In this document: piece after piece, positions 22,127-32,805 of the stretch
How positions within the stretch are numbered: position 1 is the first letter of the stretch
Layout: the number at the start of each line of letters is the position of its first letter
Assembly: GCA_037951165.1 (NCBI GenBank)
Contig: JBBDHG010000522.1
Location: forward strand, 62,001 to 126,000
Length of the DNA: 64,000 nucleotides
Source of the DNA: Lophius americanus
Lineage: Eukaryota; Chordata; Actinopteri; Lophiiformes; Lophiidae
Reading direction: 5' to 3'
The notes under the pieces: model-generated
Seen by the model: only the letters and a program-made list of their open reading frames with translations
Told to the model about the DNA's origin: nothing
Database searches by the model: none
Made by a program: the position numbers and the translations under genes

Positions 22127-22562
22127 CAGCCAGAACATTATAACCACGTGTCGGTGAAGTGACTGGCGTGGAATTTTTGTTGTTAGAACTCCACAATCCT
22201 TAATTGTTTTGTTTACTTTTTTGTCCAAAGCAGAGTAGTGCTTTGGACAAAGTTCTGCTGGCAGACTCTGGGTCCTAACAGTCATCTGGACGGAGGATAA
22301 TGCCCCCTGACATTCTGCAGGGGTGGTTCAGGAATGTTTATTTGGAACACGGCATTGAGTTCTAGTTGATCACATGGCCTCCAGAATTCCCCCTTACCCT
22401 ATCCAATCGAGCACTTATCCGATTAATGGAGGCCCGGTCTCGGTGCCAGTCACCAAGGAGACCGTCAAGAGTTCTTGTGGACTCCATGCCCTCATGAGTT
22501 ACTGCTGTCTCGAAGGTAAGCTGAAGGAGGAAGCTGTAAAGGTGGTTATAATGTAATGGCTG
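22127..22562 (+). mobile_element. Tc1/mariner remnant, C-terminal half retained
   Basis: Inverted ends: CAGCCAGAACATTATAACCA on the left, and CAGCCATTACATTATAACCA on the right when reverse-complemented. Inside are decayed blocks of the same fish mariner type as 9057: TTCTGCTGGCA, a GATAATGCCCC block (DNAP, around a catalytic Asp), a GGTTCAGGAATG block, CCAATCGAGCA (the NPIEH-like segment near the last catalytic residue), and GTGGACTCCATGCC. The N-terminal half is missing. At 436 bp it is a nonautonomous deletion derivative with a 13-bp perfect inverted repeat at 22220-22251. Confidence 0.85.
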
Positions 22563-22599
22563 GTCGTTGTATGTCGTAGCTGATTCCACCACAGTAACC

Positions 22600-22601
<2 letters not shown>

Positions 22602-22630
<29 letters not shown>
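22602..22630. repeat. (TG)n microsatellite
   Basis: About 29 bp of TG just after the mariner remnant. Confidence 0.95.
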
Positions 22631-22633
<3 letters not shown>

Positions 22634-23442
22634 CTTATCGCGTGGTGCGTATCACTCCAGTCTGTTTGTTCTTCTAATGTGCGAGATAAGGACATCAAAG
22701 CTCCTCTTATTTAATCAGTGGAGTTAAGATTCGGGCGACGGCGATAATGTCCCGGCGACATAAACGCACTGATTTCCTTTTCCGCCAAAGAATCTAGGTG
22801 AGAGTTTGAAAATGGAGAGCGCTTTTCGTGAATTGAATCAGGACCCGCTTCACGCGGGCGAACCTTCGTCTATGAACTCGGAGGCGTGACTTTAAAAGCA
22901 TTTTTCCTCGTTTCGCCGGCTGAACGTAGAAAAACAGAACCTCAAATGTGAAAGCAGGAAAAAAAGGACCTTGAACCGGCATAATCAAGCAAGTTGGTGC
23001 AGCGCAACTATTTCTGCATCCTGTTTTTACCTACCGGACTTTTTTGACAGGTGTTTCACTTCACTTCTGTGTTTTTGTTCACCCCTGACTTATGGTCGGG
23101 TAGGGGGCGTGGTCTAACGGCGGCCACCAGGATACAAGATTGAAAGGCGCGCTCTAATCCCGCCACAGTTTTAGCAATTACTCCCAGGTAAATGAACGAG
23201 ATAGCGGAACTAATCTCCTGTAAGATCAGCCGCCGGTTCCGTGGAAACGTCTGCAGCTCCTGCTATAAATAAAACATCGATGGCGGCCCGATCTGCATTA
23301 AGTCGACGGGCTTTTATCTCCTCACTGAAGCGAGGAGGAACGGAGGGAGGGCGCGAGCTCCTCGACACGACAGACCTGTCAGTCTCCATACGGCTCCCTG
23401 GCATCCTGGTGGGGGGGGGGGTGGAGAGCCAAGTACAGAAGG

Positions 23443-23475
<33 letters not shown>

Positions 23476-23877
23476 GGGGGGGGCGGGTTCCCAGACTATT
23501 TTTTGTTTGCGTTCTCTCTGTCAATTATCGCAGACGTGCTCAAGCTCCACACGCCGTAACGAAGGTCGACATTTCATACGCAGACAATAATAACAGTGAG
23601 AAGAGAAAACAAACAGCTGGGCCGCAGTTCAGAATACCAGAGTTTATAAGACATGCTAAAAACGTTTCAACCCTTTGGTTCTTGAATTTGATATCCATTG
23701 TCTCGCAGACGGAAGATTCCCTCGTTAACCTTCGTTTTTTTGTTTCTGTCTTCTCACTTCGGGCTATTTTCTTTTAATCGTTTTGGCTCTGGCATCGGTT
23801 TTTGGAGATTTTTGTGTATTTTGGGGAAGAGTTTTGATTATATCCGCGTTCACGTTGGCTCTACGTCGTTTATAGCC
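22631..23877. other. Noncoding sequence
   Basis: G-runs at 23410-23421 and 23473-23483 flank (GT)n at 23444-23472. The 178-codon ORF at 23241-23777 reads through the GT repeat and has no domain. Confidence 0.5.
23444..23483. repeat. (GT)n then poly-G
   Basis: About 29 bp of GT followed by eleven G. Confidence 0.95.
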
Positions 23878-24480
23878 GGTGAAGTTTGTTTTGCGTTGGA
23901 TATATATTGCTGCGCAGTTGGTTTGAGGCGGCGTATATTTTGTGAAGTTACATGTAGAGTGGATATACTTACATTCATTTAACCTTTAAGGTGGATGTAG
24001 ACGGTGAAGTTAGACTTAAGTTGGACATATCGCTGTGAAGTTCGGTCAAGGTTGGTTATAAACTAATTCATGTTAGCTTTGCGATGGTTATAGCTGGTGA
24101 AGTTGGTTTTAGATTGGATGTATCCCGTGAAGTTGTGTTTAAGTTGCATATATCATGTAGAGGTAGATTTAGGTTGGATATATCCAGTGAAGATGGATTT
24201 AGGTTGGATATATCCAGTGAAGATGGATTTAGGTTGGATATATCCAGTGAAGATGGATTTAGGTTGGATGTATCATGTGAAGTTAGATTTAGTTTTGGAT
24301 ATATCCTGATGAGTTAGATATAGCCAGTGGAGTTAGTTTTAAGATGCACATAGCCGACTTTGGATACACTGCAGTGATTTGAGGCGGAAGTTTGAAATAC
24401 CCACTGTGAAGTAACTTAGTTTAAAGGCGGGCGTATCCAGAGCGAAGCTGGCTTCACGTTGGATGTTGTGGTCTCGTATT
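23878..24480. repeat. 30-bp minisatellite, degenerate flanks
   Basis: Clear 30-bp units at 24097-24306. Each starts GTGAAG, has GATTTAGGTTGGATATATCC-type cores, and the central units (24187-24276) are nearly identical. Decayed, irregularly spaced GTGAAGTT...GGATATA units extend upstream to about 23878 and downstream to about 24480. Two frames are open because 30 is a multiple of 3. I reject coding. Confidence 0.9.
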
Positions 24481-25785
24481 TGAGTGAGCTGTCTGGGCCA
24501 CCGTAGAGGCGGTGAATGTTTTGACACATGACAGAAGTAGAGCGGAGAAGTGACTTAAGGTTTAATCGGGGTTTTTAAGCTCAACGTGTGAAAAGCCGTA
24601 GTCAGCAGAATGAAAACAGGAAGCAGGGAGAGGAAGTTCAATTCGTGAATGATTACAGAACGTCTCCCTGAGTTGAACTCCCGCCGAACCGCGTCTCAAA
24701 GTCAGTTCCCCGTGTTGTGAAATCCCTGGAAGTACGGCGTGGACGTACGTACATGAAGTCACCGGCAGTGGCCGACGAAGAGGAACATCTGGATGAAGGC
24801 TGGAGCTCTGCTGACCTCTTCATTTCCTCCAAAACACAAAAACCATCCTAATCAAGCTGATGAGAAGTCTGAATCATCCGGAGCAGATCGCTGACGAACG
24901 ATGACGACCGGGGGGGTGGGGGGGGTGGGGGGGGGGGGAGTGCTTTGACAGTCCATCAGCGAGAAGAAGGGGGGAAAAAACCCGCCGCTGTTAAAAATGG
25001 GGTTTCAGGAGGAGAAAGACAAACACTGTCATTTGTAATTGGCTGCGCCCCGGAGAAGTCGACAGCGATAATTTTCTGCTGCAGCAGGTGCCAGCTCCTC
25101 CCGTACCGGTCCAATGAAAACAAAGAGTCCCTTCACATCAGATCACGGACCACCTGAACACCGGCGCTGTCAGGATCTCAGATTAACCTAATTAGAATAT
25201 TGCTTCCAGGTGTAGCCCGCGGGCGCAATCAGCTCCACGCCGCTTGAATGAAAGTGACGAGCCGCTGCCGCGGCGGAGGCGGCTCAGGTTCCGACGCCGG
25301 CTGGGTCAGAAACTTCGGATGAGACGCAGTCACGCGTTTCCAGAACGGGTCAGAGGAGGATTTAAGTAAATGGACCCGTAGAAAACAAGCGGTGGAGACG
25401 CGGGATCTGTTTACACCACAACAGTTTTCACTTGAAAACGGGAAACTTTTGTCGCGTGTTGTTCACACGACGACGGCCATCCGTGGCCCGTTTCCTCAAA
25501 TGTGCTGTCGGTTCTTCTTTCTGAACTCACTCCTCGTTCTAGGCAGATTCTACATAAAAGGTACAGCTTGATCAGGAAGACTCCGCTCTCCGTTTTAGAA
25601 TTGTTTCTACAATTGAAAAAAAAAATAAACTGTTAAATGTCTTAAAGTTAAACTGTTAAATAAGTAAAACTGGGAATTTACTGAATGAGCTCAGCTCCGT
25701 AACCATGGCAATGTGGCAATGCTAAAATGCAATACTATCGTTTTTAATACTTCTACTACTACTACATAGTCTTTGTTGTCATAGC
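24481..25785. other. Noncoding sequence
   Basis: A G-rich run lies at 24910-24938. 25140-25400 is GC-rich and repeat-free. An RFX-like GTAACCATGGCAAT occurs near 25700. No gene recognised. Confidence 0.4.
24910..24938. repeat. G-rich run, G-quadruplex-like
   Basis: Three G-blocks of 7 or more, separated by single T residues. Confidence 0.9.
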
Positions 25786-25936
25786 GGTCCAGGTTCATAC
25801 AGGCAAACAGTCTGGATTCATTCAGGCAAACAGTCCGGGTTCATACAGGCAAACAGTCTGGATTCATTCAGACAAATAGTCCGGGTTCATACAGGCAAAC
25901 ATTCTGGATTCATTCAGACAAACGGTCCGGGCTCAT
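25786..25936. repeat. 23-bp minisatellite, array A (about 6.5 units)
   Basis: Alternating 23-bp units CAGGCAAACAGTCTGGATTC(att) and CAGGCAAACAGTCCGGGTTC(ata) form a 46-bp dimer. On the opposite strand it matches the array at 42145-42596. Confidence 0.95.
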
Positions 25937-25974
25937 GAAGTCCATAGTTAAGCCGGTACCCTGCTGGCTAGCGG

Positions 25975-26045
25975 TACCAGTGATAGTTGTTGTTAACCCG
26001 GCCCCAACGGATCCGGTTTGGAAGTCAGTTTTGTTTTGCGTATAT
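25975..26045 (+). repeat. Dispersed fragment shared with 50515-50578
   Basis: ACCCGGCCCCAACGGATCCG and GTTTGGAAGTCAGTTTTGTT align with the segment at 50528-50572. Possibly part of an RTE-type element. Confidence 0.6.
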
Positions 26046-27690
26046 TGATGAAAAGGTTTCTTGTCTCCCGTTTTGGCGATTAAGAAGTCCAGGTTCGTAC
26101 AATATTACATCAATACAATATTTACTTTGCCCATAGATTGTCATTTGTTGGAGTTCTTGGTTGTTTTTTGGTCTGACTGTTTATAACTTACCCTCGTTTG
26201 TGTGGATCAGTTTCATAACACAAAGTATCCTGAAAAATGTCCCTCCACCATCTTCTCCACACCTCCACCCCCGATTTAGCAGCCAGCCGGTCCTGCGGCT
26301 TTCTGAGACCCTCCAAGTCAAGATGGTGGTTTTTGTGTCAGTGGAGAGACGGAGGAAGAAATGGAGAGAGATTTATCCCTTCTCGGTTTGTCCATGCTCT
26401 CCGGTGAAGTGTCATCCTATCTCCGTTAGGCCCCACTCTGCCGCCATCGCCAGCTCCTCCAATTCCCCATCTCCTCCTCCTCCTGTGCAGTCGTCCGTCT
26501 GTTTTCCTGTCTGTCTGCGTCTGCATCATGGACTAGCATGAGCCCCTTATTTCCTAGCATGAGCCCCTGACACACGCCGGCGTCGTGTCAGGGTCGCAGC
26601 CGCTGCCACCGCCGCGTCGCCGGAGCGGCGGCGGAGCACACCCGGGGTCGTCTAATTCCATTTGGTCCCATTTTCCGAGCAGTCACTCAGCAGAAAGTTT
26701 ATCTGTCTCCGGAGGGGAGCCTCCAAGGACCATTACCACATCCTGTCCATGAGCTCCTTTATGGCTCCGGTTCTACTCGTCTGCCGGGGCCGAGCCGGGG
26801 CTGTGATTGACACATTAATTCCTCCTCTTCCTCCTTATCTTCCTGCTGTGTGCGGAATGAATGCAATATCTCTGCGTGGGAGCGTCTCTACCAGCTTATC
26901 GGTAATGGCTCGTCAGCTAATGGTGATGTATTGGGGGTGGGGGTCCCTACGAAGTTAGAGGTACAAGAAAAAAACAAGCTCGCTGTTGGGGATTTAAAGC
27001 GCACCTCTCACCTTTTTTCGGCGAGCCCGATGTTCCAAACACAGAAGAACGCTGACGATTATTCCCCATGCTTGTTCCGGGTTTTCTCGCTAACCGTTTT
27101 TTGACCGTCGAACAACGACAAGCGGCCATGAAAAGTAAAAAAACAATGATATTACAACAAAAATATTAATATCTGTCTCCTGATATGTGCTATAAATATG
27201 TATTTCTGTAAGATTCCAATCATTTCATTCATTTTTTTTATGATTTTAAAAAATCGCTGAATTTGCGTATTTCCTGTTCTAACAGAAATAGAGCCGAGCC
27301 TCATCTCAGACTGAGCAGTACCTCACAAACCGGGTCGAGCCAGCTCTCCAGCTCTCTACAGTAGTCCGTTTATTTATGTTTTTGACTGACTGAATATATA
27401 AATACAAGCCGACCCAGAAAAAAGCTATAACTTTGTCTTTATATATTTTTTCATTGTCATTTTTTTTTTCTCTTATATCATTGAAAATATTTTGAAAACA
27501 AATAATGTAAGGAGTAACGACAAACGTTTATTTTTCACAGAAAAGACCACATCAAGCATATTATCTAAGTTCTAGTCTTCTTTTATTTGAAAAAAGCTAG
27601 AAATGAAATGGTGAATCTAAGCGACTCTCTTGGCTTCATATATTTGTGAATCGGACTCTGAAAGGGTCAGAACCTCGCTGACCTTGGAGA
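26046..27690. other. Noncoding sequence
   Basis: Contains a 15-bp direct duplication (CTAGCATGAGCCCCT) at 26533-26567, a near-palindrome at 26566-26592, a GC-rich patch to 26650, and AT-rich 27130-27500. No gene recognised. Confidence 0.4.
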
Positions 27691-27870
27691 AGGTCAGTTG
27701 TACATTTTCTGACACTAGGGGGAGTTTAACCTCCAAACGTTTTTGGGCCGTCATTTCTTGATTGTTGATCAGATTTAGTCCAGAGATTTATCTTGTTTAA
27801 ATGAGATCGTAATCTTACACTTCGTGTTTCATTCAGTTCGGGAGAACGAGAATTGGGACTTTCTTCCTCT
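27690..27870 (+). repeat. Dispersed repeat family Q, partial copy
   Basis: Shares CAGTTGTACATTTTCTGACA, CTAGGGGGAG, a TTAACCTCCAAA block and GATTTAGTC in order with 15070-15160. Confidence 0.6.
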
Positions 27871-28529
27871 GAGTCAACGTTTTGGTAGTTGGAACGGTTT
27901 TCACACAATCACAGTTTAAGTTTTGGGGTTATTTTTGCTCCGTTTCAGTTTTCATAACGAGTGTGTGTATTGCACTAGAGCGTGGTCACGTGACCTTTTA
28001 GAGTAGAGGGGAGCTTTAACCCGAAACATTGGGAAATGTGTGTTTTATTGATTTGTGTCAAAGTGGAAGCCAGCAGAGTCATAGTTTGGGCTCAGGGAGA
28101 ACTACAGCGTCCAATAAAAGGTCCAGAAAATCTAAATCAAAACAATAAGAGATCATTAGAATCGTTGCAGGAGATTAGGGGGGAAATCCTTGAAAGCTCG
28201 GCGTTTTAACTCGCTCTCAAGTTAACACTCGTCACTTAATCCAGACCAATGTTGCATCAGTTGGTTCAGCAACTTCTTGGCGTCGCTCTCGATTCCTTTT
28301 TTCAATGCCACGAACTACAGTTGGGCCCTCAGCCTCACTTCTTCAGAGGTCAGAGGTCACACTCTGCTCTTTTCTCCCAGTCTGCCCTGCACGCAGAAAT
28401 ATGACCACATGAAGAGACGTGACGAGTTAAACTTTCTTTTACGAAGTTCAGTGGACGTGTGTGTGGGACCCATATATTTCATTATAGGCAGGAACTGTGA
28501 CAATTATTATATCACCGAAAAGTCAGGGG

Positions 28530-28790
28530 TATCATGGAACCATCATCTCCGCCGCAGATCCTTCGTGTTAACGCGATAACTCCAAAAACTATTTCATGGA
28601 TCATTTTTTTCCAGATTTTTCACCCTCATAGACTTTAGTGCCATGGCCCAATTCAGTATAAATGTTGATCTTATGAATCAACTCAAGGAGATCTATCTCA
28701 TATCACAGATTACTCTAAAAGTTCACATTTTACTCACTAGGGGGATCTTTGATATGAAAAACACTTTTTCTTCCCCTGACCTCACTACAT
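28530..28790 (+). repeat. Dispersed repeat family Q, copy 3
   Basis: Shares AGATCCTTCGTGTTAACGCG, ATAACTCCAAAAACTAT, TTATGAATCA, GATCTATCTCATA and TTTACTCACTAGGGGGA in order with 14950-15240. Further CACTAGGGGGA strings follow near 28898. Confidence 0.75.
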
Positions 28791-30360
28791 AAACGTGTGT
28801 CAAATGTAGTCAATATATCTCTAAAAGATCATATTTAACGGACGGGGAACATTGTTCCAACTTATTCCATATATCACTAAAAGTTCATATTTAAATCACT
28901 AGGGGGATTTTTTTATTTTTTTACAAAACACAAATTCCTACTTAGTCCATATTCTGTACGTATTCATAATCATCCATATCATATTTTAGTCTAATATTCA
29001 TATTTGGGGAATATGAATATTGAACTAAAACGTTTTTCTAGCCACTATTCCCCTTTTTGTTTCAATCCCCCTTCTTGCCGCCATCTTGGAAACGGCCCGC
29101 GTCACATTTATCCATGCAGGTACGCGTCTCCCCCTCGGCCCCCGGCTGCTTTTTGCGGGGTCCACAATGGCCTCCAAGAGTCATCGTATTCAATAACAAA
29201 CAGAACACCCGCCGGGCTGCTGACAACCCTAACGTTTTCATACGGACGGGGAAAAATGGGCCGCCGTAATGTTTCGGCACAAGTGATCATCCGTCCTCAT
29301 CTCTTTAATGAAATTAGATTAAGTGCACCTGGGAAAGAGCTGAGGAAGCAGAATGCCTCGCCACCTCCTTTAATCTAAAACCAATTTCCCAGTAATATTC
29401 CTGCCCCCCCATCCCACCCCCCAGCTTGGGATTCGGCGGCCCTGATTCAAAATGGAGGAGGAACGAGATGAGACCAGAGCTGACTGGTTGCATTCAGCTC
29501 CCCACAGGCGCTGTGAAATTAGACCTGACACTGGCAACACAGGCCTTAATATGGAGATGTCATTTTTCCTCCTCTTGCTTTTGTCTTTCCCCCCTCTATC
29601 CCCCCCCCACCACCCCCGCCACCATTCTCTCTTCCCTCTGCGTTTTTTTGTTTGTTGCCTTTTTTCATCGGTTCATTCCAGTTTTTTGCTTTTTTGGCCG
29701 AGCCTGAAAGCAGAACAAAACAGACAAAAAGTCTGGGGGGAAAGAAAGAAACATCATACAACTTGAAAGAGCAACCAGTCCCCCTAATTTCAATAATGTT
29801 TGGATGTTATGCCCCCATTAGGTTTAAGGGTAATAAGGATAATCAGCTTTTTAGAGGAACACAATGATGACTTCCAGCTTTGTAGAGTGGCCAGAAATAA
29901 ACATCTCATGATGTTCCTCACATCTTGCCATTACCGTGAACCTGGAAACATTTATCTCTTTAATTTATATTGAGCTGTTTGAGCCATGCATTCCTGCTCA
30001 AACTCCAAATCATGTGTTGTTTTGTTTTTTTGTTTCATTCCATTGGTCGTCAAGCGAAACATCTGTTGTGCATTTAGCGTAGCGCACAAGTATGCAGATA
30101 CCGGGCTTTTACTCCGAACTAAATAAAGACGCCCTCAGGTCTTAGCAGCGGAGTGTGAACAGGCTCCGGGCGAAACATCCAGCCCCGGTGCATGTTGGGA
30201 GGAAGAGGTGTGATGAAGCAGCCAGGAGACACAACCAGCATCAGCGAAGATCCAGCCCGTCACTAGCAATGCATGTCATCCTAGCATAGCAGCGGCGCCG
30301 CCCGACCGCCGGGTCTAGATTCTCTGTTAAAGGTCAGCATCAGTATCGGCTGGTGTGTTT
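28791..30360. other. Noncoding, partly repeat-free
   Basis: Contains a 12-bp perfect inverted repeat at 28993-29021. 29240-29390 and 29870-30010 have balanced, non-repetitive composition and are candidate conserved noncoding blocks (untested). Confidence 0.4.
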
Positions 30361-30479
30361 AAAACATTTTGGAAGATTTCTAATCAAAAGCATTTATTTA
30401 TGATCTTCACTGTCAAATACGTTTTTAACACAAATGTTAAAAATCTGTGATGTGGGTTTTTTCAGTGTAGTGACTTTCA

Positions 30480-30590
30480 GCGCTCTTATTTTGAAGGAGT
30501 GGAGCAGAAGTTGATTTGGCCGGTGTGTTGTGAGATTCCCGCTTTGATGAGAAAGTAAAGTACGAGCGGTGCTCCTGGTGTTACGCCACA
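30480..30590 (+). repeat. Dispersed repeat family D, copy 2
   Basis: Matches 1340-1452: TTTTGAAGGAGTGGAGC, GTGTGTTGTGAG, CTTTGATGAGAAAGTAAAGT and ACGAGC. Confidence 0.65.
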
Positions 30591-32150
30591 TCACCTGCGT
30601 GTTTTCATAGTTTGTAGTTTCAAAATAAAAGCATGCGCCATAAAATGGCTATACGCGCCTAACAAACAAAGAAAAAACATTTTTTTCCAAATCCATCCTT
30701 GGCGGTAAGCTTTTCAGGGCAACTTTCCAAGCTTACTGCTATAACTGAACTATTTGGACAAGGACTATTGAGAATGTATTCGGCCAACAATGTAACAATA
30801 TCGTATTCTGGTTTAAGGCCTTAATATTTAATAGGTTGAGGAGGAACATCCTACCTTAGAGCGCCATTTTACGGGTTTTGGCCAATAGCAAGTTGGCATG
30901 AAAAAAAAGAAACACCTTGAAATACGTTACTTTGATCTAGTAGATCCCGCCTCCGGAGGACGACAGTGAAGTCTGTCCTCCTCTGCTCTCCAAATCACCT
31001 TCCCTGCCCTCAAAGTGTTGCTGCTGAAGCGACATCTGAGTTCCAATAATGCATTTTTTCCCGAATAAGATGTAAAAAATTCGGTATTTGTTTACTCCCA
31101 CCAATTTACCCATGTTTGTGGACCGGCCCCCTCTGGGTAGCACCGATGTCGGCGTTGCGGATGAAAATAGAAGGGCTGTGACAAGCGATGCCACGGCCGC
31201 CACTCAGAGCAACGGAGGCATGAAAAGATAAGGCGGCATCAAGACTGTAATCTTCGTCGTCTGACTGCCTCGTCTCGGTGAGACTGCCTGCGATGGCAGA
31301 GAGAGTTAATGGTTCTGTTTGGAGCCCTCCCCTCCGTCTCCAAACCCGCTCCAAACATCTCGTCACCACTCAGCCGGGCTCAACAGCTCGTCATCGTCGT
31401 TATTGGAGGAGTTACCGCCGCCTCGATGAACACCGGGTTCCGTCTGGGTTTTCCCTCCGAATTGACAAGATCCATTTTTTTCCCGAGATTGGGTTTTCCT
31501 TAAACACTGTTTTCCCACCTCAGACCCCCGATTCTGTAATAGCATAGCTTTGCGCGCTGAAAACGCTCGATTGCTCAATTTTCTGCTCGAGAGCTCGTCA
31601 GTTCAATGATACGGTGATAGAGAAAGCATGGCGTGTTCTATCAGACCAGACGAGAGGTGTTACACCGCATTTAGCCGTCAGCCGCGCACAAACACTCAAC
31701 TGTTTTCAAACAGCACATCGGCTGTTAGCCAAATACACACAGCCTCTATCCTTTAATATCAATCAAATGACGAAAGTGTGTAATCCTACCAGGGCTTTTA
31801 ATCACAAACATCGCGGACAGGAAGTACGAGGACGGGGCTGCGATTGATGCCAAATTATATAAAACAATCGGATGAGATTACTGGAACCGCTAACGAAACC
31901 CACACGGCCATTCTACAAGGAATGGCAACGGAGAAAAACACAACACAGTCAAACGGTCAGCCGTGAGGCTGGTGAAAACTAAACAGGCTTAATCAACTTG
32001 TTTGTTGTGGAAAAGAATACAAAATTGAGCAAAATAGGTTTCCATATGGGCCTGGTTCCGACAAACCCGAGTTGACCACATTACTCTTATTACAGAACTA
32101 GGAAAAGCTCTCAGAGAGTGAGAGCCTACTTCTGAACCTACAACAACAGA
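30591..32150. other. Noncoding sequence, nothing recognised
   Basis: Short repeated AAGCTT-containing strings at 30705-30740. No gene or transposon recognised. Overlapping ORFs at 30937-31578 lack domains. Confidence 0.4.
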
Positions 32151-32462
32151 CGTTGGGTGGGTTTACATGTGAAACTTTTCTCCCGTCGCAATTAAACCTT
32201 TCCGAGTTGCGATGTCGGTCGTCTGTTTACACGACCTGTGATCTTTTCCGACCCGGTGTTTACATGCATGGTGTAAACAACATCTCGTCTAATCGGAAAC
32301 AGCTTTCTGACACACGCAGACCATCCACACCCCAGCTCATGTGGTGATAATGCTACGGTGAGCTGGGCGCCGGCCGCCAACATGGGCTCAGAAGAACAAC
32401 ACCGATTATGCGTCTTTTCGGAATCTATTCGGACTTCTGCTGTCCATGTAAACCCAGCGATT
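32151..32462. mobile_element. Small MITE with GGGTTTACATG ends
   Basis: Begins TGGGTGGGTTTACATG and ends CCATGTAAACCCAGCG, which are inverted copies. Internal GTTTACA/TGTAAAC strings recur. About 310 bp with no coding capacity. The ends resemble PIF/Harbinger-type fish MITEs as I remember them; the superfamily is unproven. Confidence 0.65.
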
Positions 32463-32569
32463 GTTTCGTCATTTCCTGTTCTTCTACAGCCGAAAATCAA
32501 ACCAAAGGAATCAAAAGAACATGGGCGTCAGACTAGAAAGAGCACTCAGAGTACGCAAACCTGCGACAA

Positions 32570-32805
32570 GCCACAACAGTCCCCAAGGTTTGATGCGGAT
32601 TTCTCCATTAATGTATGAGTTATTGCCAGCCTCTAAATCTACTGACAACTCCACCAACTCTCTGAGTATCTCTCAGATACTCTGTAGACGCTCGTCTCCT
32701 GCGCCCTCCACTTCGGAACCTCTGTTCAGTCCACTGAGGCCCCAGCTCCGCCCCCAAAGATACTTCAAAGGAACAAAGGCAGCAAGAGCTACTTTGTGAC
32801 GTCAC
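32570..32805 (-). repeat. Dispersed repeat family R, copy 3 (minus)
   Basis: The reverse complement matches 19118-19400 throughout: GTGACGTCACAAAG, TTGCTGCCTTTGTTCC, GGGGCGGAGCT, GAGATACTCAGAGAGTTG, GATTTAGAGGCTGG. Confidence 0.85.

Noticed and set aside
23241..23777. 178-codon ORF
   Set aside because: Crosses a (GT)n/poly-G tract, has no domain and no splice signals.
24097..24306. Repeat protein with ten-residue units
   Set aside because: 30-bp minisatellite open only because 30 is divisible by 3; flanks decay without frame preservation.
25786..25936. Possible CRISPR-like repeat/spacer array
   Set aside because: Alternating 23-bp units are both repeats of each other with no unique spacers, and the genome is vertebrate.
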